From: Cellulomonas xiejunii
GTDB taxonomy: Bacteria > Actinomycetota > Actinomycetes > Actinomycetales > Cellulomonadaceae
DNA: 64,000 nucleotides
Assembly: GCF_024508315.1 (NCBI RefSeq)
Contig: NZ_CP101987.1
Location: 1,798,001 to 1,862,000, forward strand
Reading direction: 5' to 3'
Positions 62,606-64,000 of this stretch are shown piece after piece; within the stretch, counting starts at the first letter, position 1; each line of letters begins with the position of its first letter. Position numbers and translations under genes: made by a program. The notes under the pieces were generated by a model that saw only the letters and a program-made list of their open reading frames with translations, made no database searches and was not told the origin of the DNA.

Positions 62606-63616
62606 TCACGGCCGAGCGCTGCGGTCCGCGGGTGGGGCGGTGGACTCCCGCCAGACGACGGTGGTGAGCGGGGGCAGACCGTGGGGCGGCGGCTCCTGGC
62701 TCAGGGCGGCGACGAGCTGCCGCATCGCGCGTCGTCCGGCCTCGGCGCGGTCGGTGTCGACGGTGGTGAGGGACGGTGTCAGGTAGGGCCCGACGGCGGC
62801 GTTGTCCCACCCGGTGACGCTGACGTCCCCGGGGACGGACCAACCGCGCTCCGCTGCGCCACGCATCACGCCGACGGCGACGAGGTCGTTGCTCGCGATG
62901 ACGGCGAGGGGCGGTGCGTCCTCGGGCAGCGACCTGATCGCGTCGAGACCCGCCTGGCCGGACCAGTCGCCCTCGACCACGCCGAGCGACGTCAGGCCGA
63001 GGCGCTCGACGGTCGCCAGGTATGCCTCACGCCGTGCCGCGGCGGACGCGTACTGCGACGGGCCCGCGACGTGGAGGAAGCGCGTGTGGCCGAGTGCGGC
63101 CAGCTGCTCGACGAAGGTCGCGACCGGTGAGGCGTCGACGAGGTCGCCGGCGGCGTGCATGTCGTCGTCGAACGTCTCGGACACCACGACGGGGACGCCG
63201 GAAGGTGCGTGCTCCACGACGGCGGGCAGGAGCGGGGTGAAGGAGAGGACCCCCTCGAACTGGCCGGACCGCGCGAGCTCGAGGACGCGCTCGGAGCGGG
63301 TCTCGACGCTGCCGTCGACGTGGAGGACGTCCATGACGTAGCCGGCGGCCTGCGCGGCGGCCGAGGCGCCCGCGAGCATGGCGGCGGGGTCGTAGGCGGG
63401 CAGTCCCATGACGGCCGCCACGCGTCCCGTGCGGCGGGTGCGCATCGCGCGGGCGGCGAGGTTCGGCCGGTAGTCCAGCTGCTCGGCTGCCCGCCGGACG
63501 CGCTCGCGCGTCGCGGGGGAGATCGACCCCTTGCCCGCGAGCACGTAGGAGACGGTCGACTGCGCCACGCCCGCCAGGCGTGCGACGTCGCGGCTGGTCG
63601 CGCGCGGTGCGTGCAT
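62606..63616 (-). CDS. LacI-family transcriptional regulator
   Basis: A 336-residue LacI/GalR regulator. The helix-turn-helix with hinge is at residues ~7-60 (SRDVARLAGVAQSTVSYVLAGKG, RPNLAARAMRTRRTG), followed by a periplasmic-binding-like sugar domain (ASNDLVAVGVMRGAAERG, DVSVTGWDN). ATG 63616 has GGAGG with a 6-nt spacer; the longer frame to 63682 lacks one. It is divergent from the Gfo/Idh/MocA gene and probably controls it through the paired palindromes between them. The ligand is a sugar by family. Confidence 0.94.
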   Translation of the reverse strand: MHAPRATSRDVARLAGVAQSTVSYVLAGKGSISPATRERVRRAAEQLDYRPNLAARAMRTRRTGRVAAVMGLPAYDPAAMLAGASAAAQAAGYVMDVLHVDGSVETRSERVLELARSGQFEGVLSFTPLLPAVVEHAPSGVPVVVSETFDDDMHAAGDLVDASPVATFVEQLAALGHTRFLHVAGPSQYASAAARREAYLATVERLGLTSLGVVEGDWSGQAGLDAIRSLPEDAPPLAVIASNDLVAVGVMRGAAERGWSVPGDVSVTGWDNAAVGPYLTPSLTTVDTDRAEAGRRAMRQLVAALSQEPPPHGLPPLTTVVWRESTAPPADRSARP

Positions 63617-63718
63617 GTCGGTCCTCCGCCGGGGTGGACTCCTGCCGACCGGGACTGCCCCGGCGCGGTGCGATGTCGTCACGGCTTGACGGGTGCACCC
63701 GTGACCCGCATCCTACCG

Positions 63719-63746
63719 TGATACGTATCACTGCTGATACGTATCA
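63719..63746. promoter_or_regulatory. tandem LacI-type operators
   Basis: Two identical 12-bp perfect palindromes, TGATACGTATCA, at 63719-63730 and 63735-63746, separated by 4 bp, centre-to-centre 16 bp. They lie between the divergent regulator and oxidoreductase genes. The central CG step is typical of LacI-family operators. Confidence 0.85.
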
Positions 63747-63795
63747 CCCTCGTGTGCGTCGACAGCACGCACACCGGCACCAAGGAGCCCGGACC

Positions 63796-64000
63796 ATGCT
63801 CAACGTCGGCGTCGTCGGGACCGGCAGCATCGCGGCAGCGCACCTCGCGGGCTACGCAGCGTTCCCCGAGGAGTGCCGCGTCGTCGCGCTGCACGACGTC
63901 GTGGCGTCCCGTGCGCACGACACGAAGGCCGCCCTCGGGCTCGGCGACGCCGACGTCGTCGGGTACGAGGAGCTCCTGGCACGCCGGGACGTCGACCTGT
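63796..64000 (+). CDS. Gfo/Idh/MocA-family oxidoreductase (partial)
   Basis: The first 68 codons of an NAD(P)-dependent sugar or inositol dehydrogenase-type protein; the gene runs off the window. The Rossmann start is VGVVGTGSIAAAHLAGY, residues 4-20, followed by VVALHDVVASRAHDTKAALG. AAGGAG at 63782-63787 precedes ATG 63796 by 8 nt. The divergent LacI regulator suggests it starts a carbohydrate-utilisation operon. Confidence 0.9.
   Translation, partial: MLNVGVVGTGSIAAAHLAGYAAFPEECRVVALHDVVASRAHDTKAALGLGDADVVGYEELLARRDVDL

Overview
The window is a chromosomal segment of a very high-GC Gram-positive bacterium, almost certainly an actinomycete. Evidence: extreme G/C third-position bias, many GTG starts, ATGA/GTGA stop-start overlaps, and actinobacterial families (SteA/SteB, SepH, DUF3093, DUF3159, DUF3710, DUF4193, DUF5998, BioYMN, a FabG-InhA pair). 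Gene order echoes several Mycobacterium tuberculosis blocks recalled from memory (Rv1691-Rv1700, Rv1456c-Rv1466, Rv1483-Rv1484, Rv1212c/Rv1213, Rv2689c-Rv2701c). The absence of mycolate genes and the overall style suggest Micrococcales, perhaps Cellulomonas-like; that is inference. No prophage, insertion sequence, CRISPR array or tRNA gene was seen. The window is dominated by housekeeping genes.

Layout. 1-915: 3' end of 23S rRNA, 5S rRNA and a strong terminator. 1083-15726: one forward gene train. It holds a Gly/Arg-repeat TPR protein, a HAD phosphatase, a small protein, tlyA, nadK, recN, steA, a possible 25-codon ORF, steB, an MraY/WecA-like membrane enzyme, murJ, pyrG and a Nudix hydrolase; most junctions overlap by 4 nt. 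15764-18655: reverse heme A synthase and a two-gene ABC exporter. 18817-26615: an orphan TPR-like gene, then the complete SUF iron-sulfur operon (sufR-B-D-Rieske-C-S-U-T) behind a CAAC-N6-GTTG palindrome, followed by a decayed SDR fragment. 26868-29896: reverse zinc peptidase and the biotin importer bioN-bioM-bioY. 30041-36154: ABC-F protein, SURF1 operon, fabG-fabI, SixA-like phosphatase and serB. 36250-42225: glgC and divergent glgM, an unknown protein and a topoisomerase IV-type A subunit.

42384-58189: a GNAT/acyl-CoA-synthetase fusion, DUF5998, a phosphodiesterase, tdk, sepH, an inositol-monophosphatase-family gene, DUF4193, DUF3093, dut-DUF3710-OB-DUF3159, two TrkA-type proteins, a KimA-like permease and a TrmA-like RNA methyltransferase. 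58307-64000: a 58-residue ORF, aconitase, an APH-fold kinase, a LacI regulator with paired operators, and the start of a Gfo/Idh/MocA dehydrogenase cut by the window end.

Most notable: (i) the steA-microORF-steB-PNPT-murJ stretch, a coupled cell-envelope block whose PNPT-like enzyme has altered motifs; (ii) the low-complexity RGG-like protein beside the rRNA operon; (iii) at least 14 genes whose -10 hexamer ends 6-8 nt before the start codon, implying leaderless mRNAs; (iv) several unreported operator-like palindromes (suf, fabG, acn, DUF4193, LacI).
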